From Burkholderia sp. SRS-46 (GTDB taxonomy: Bacteria; Pseudomonadota; Gammaproteobacteria; Burkholderiales; Burkholderiaceae): DNA of 64,000 nt. The notes under the pieces were generated by a model, which did not search any database, was not told where the DNA came from, and saw only the letters and a program-made list of their open reading frames with translations. This document shows, one piece after another, positions 63,910 through 64,000 of the stretch (the first letter of the stretch is position 1; every line of letters begins with the position of its first letter). Position numbers and translations under genes: made by a program. Location: contig NZ_PTXL01000002.1 in the NCBI RefSeq assembly GCF_004343775.1, positions 248,001 to 312,000 on the forward strand. The letters run 5' to 3'.

Positions 63910-64000
63910 TCAATACGCGCCGCCGACGCGGTGCGTCGCGACGAAGTGATCGGGGCCGACCGCGACGAGCGGCGCGACCGCCGGCTCGTCGCCGGCCGCG
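63910..64000 (-). CDS. gsiA: ABC transporter ATP-binding protein, C-terminal end only
   Basis: The last 29 codons of a minus-strand gene that runs off the right edge. They read [20 protein letters not shown] then HRVGGAY, the kind of short acidic tail (PLVxVxPDHFVA) found at the end of GsiA/DppD-type ATPases, in the position where the ATPase of this importer is expected. No catalytic motif is inside the window, so the assignment rests on context and this tail. Confidence 0.65.
   Translation of the reverse strand, partial: AAGDEPAVAPLVAVGPDHFVATHRVGGAY

Overview
The window is high-GC DNA with codon use and gene families typical of Burkholderia, most likely the B. cepacia complex. Protocatechuate dioxygenase with PcaQ, an H-NS-type protein, SoxR, a chromosomal class C beta-lactamase and many LysR regulators suggest a secondary chromosome; this is an inference. 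I see no tRNA, rRNA, CRISPR array or intact insertion sequence.

Region 1 (0-8 kb) is one minus-strand operon: an amino-acid ABC importer (permease, ATPase, and a binding protein at the far end) around a class III aminotransferase, both subunits of a CoA-transferase and a thiolase, with a divergent LysR gene. The order fits uptake of an amino acid, conversion to a 3-oxo acid, CoA transfer and thiolysis. Region 2 (8-19.7 kb) holds a secreted GH3 beta-glycosidase, an aldo/keto reductase, soxR divergent from an MFS exporter across a clear SoxR promoter, an unrecognised DHH-like protein, acetoacetate-CoA ligase, a YigZ protein, an H-NS-type protein and polyphosphate kinase 2.

Region 3 (19.7-28 kb) is the most interesting. 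Two small double-glycine-leader peptide genes (one of about 57 codons) are followed by a C39-peptidase ABC exporter, an LpxL-like acyltransferase, an HlyD adaptor and an OmpW-like barrel, with a TolC gene divergent. This is a complete type I route for microcin or bacteriocin-like peptides, with an acyltransferase that standard exporters lack.

Region 4 (28-38 kb) carries gamma-glutamyltransferase, a YbcI/YdjM-type membrane protein, the helicase Lhr, an APC permease and a HigBA-like module whose toxin tail looks decayed. Region 5 (37-46.2 kb) is the pca locus and has been rearranged. pcaQ is separated from pcaHG by two genes, and two copies of a PcaQ-type operator flank that insertion. Downstream of pcaG lie an IS110 remnant, an orphan protein, a deacylase, an orphan binding protein and a LysR gene, and then an in-frame, internally deleted copy of the pcaH-pcaG junction with a terminator.

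Region 6 (46.2-58.4 kb) has a possible orphan attenuator, an orphan response regulator, a GntR regulator, a class C beta-lactamase, and a three-gene signalling operon: periplasmic binding protein, hybrid kinase, REC-PAS-GGDEF-EAL-REC regulator. Region 7 (58.4-64 kb) is a dipeptide/glutathione-type importer operon ending in a P1-family (DmpA-like) peptidase and a DppA D-aminopeptidase; its ATPase gene runs off the right edge.
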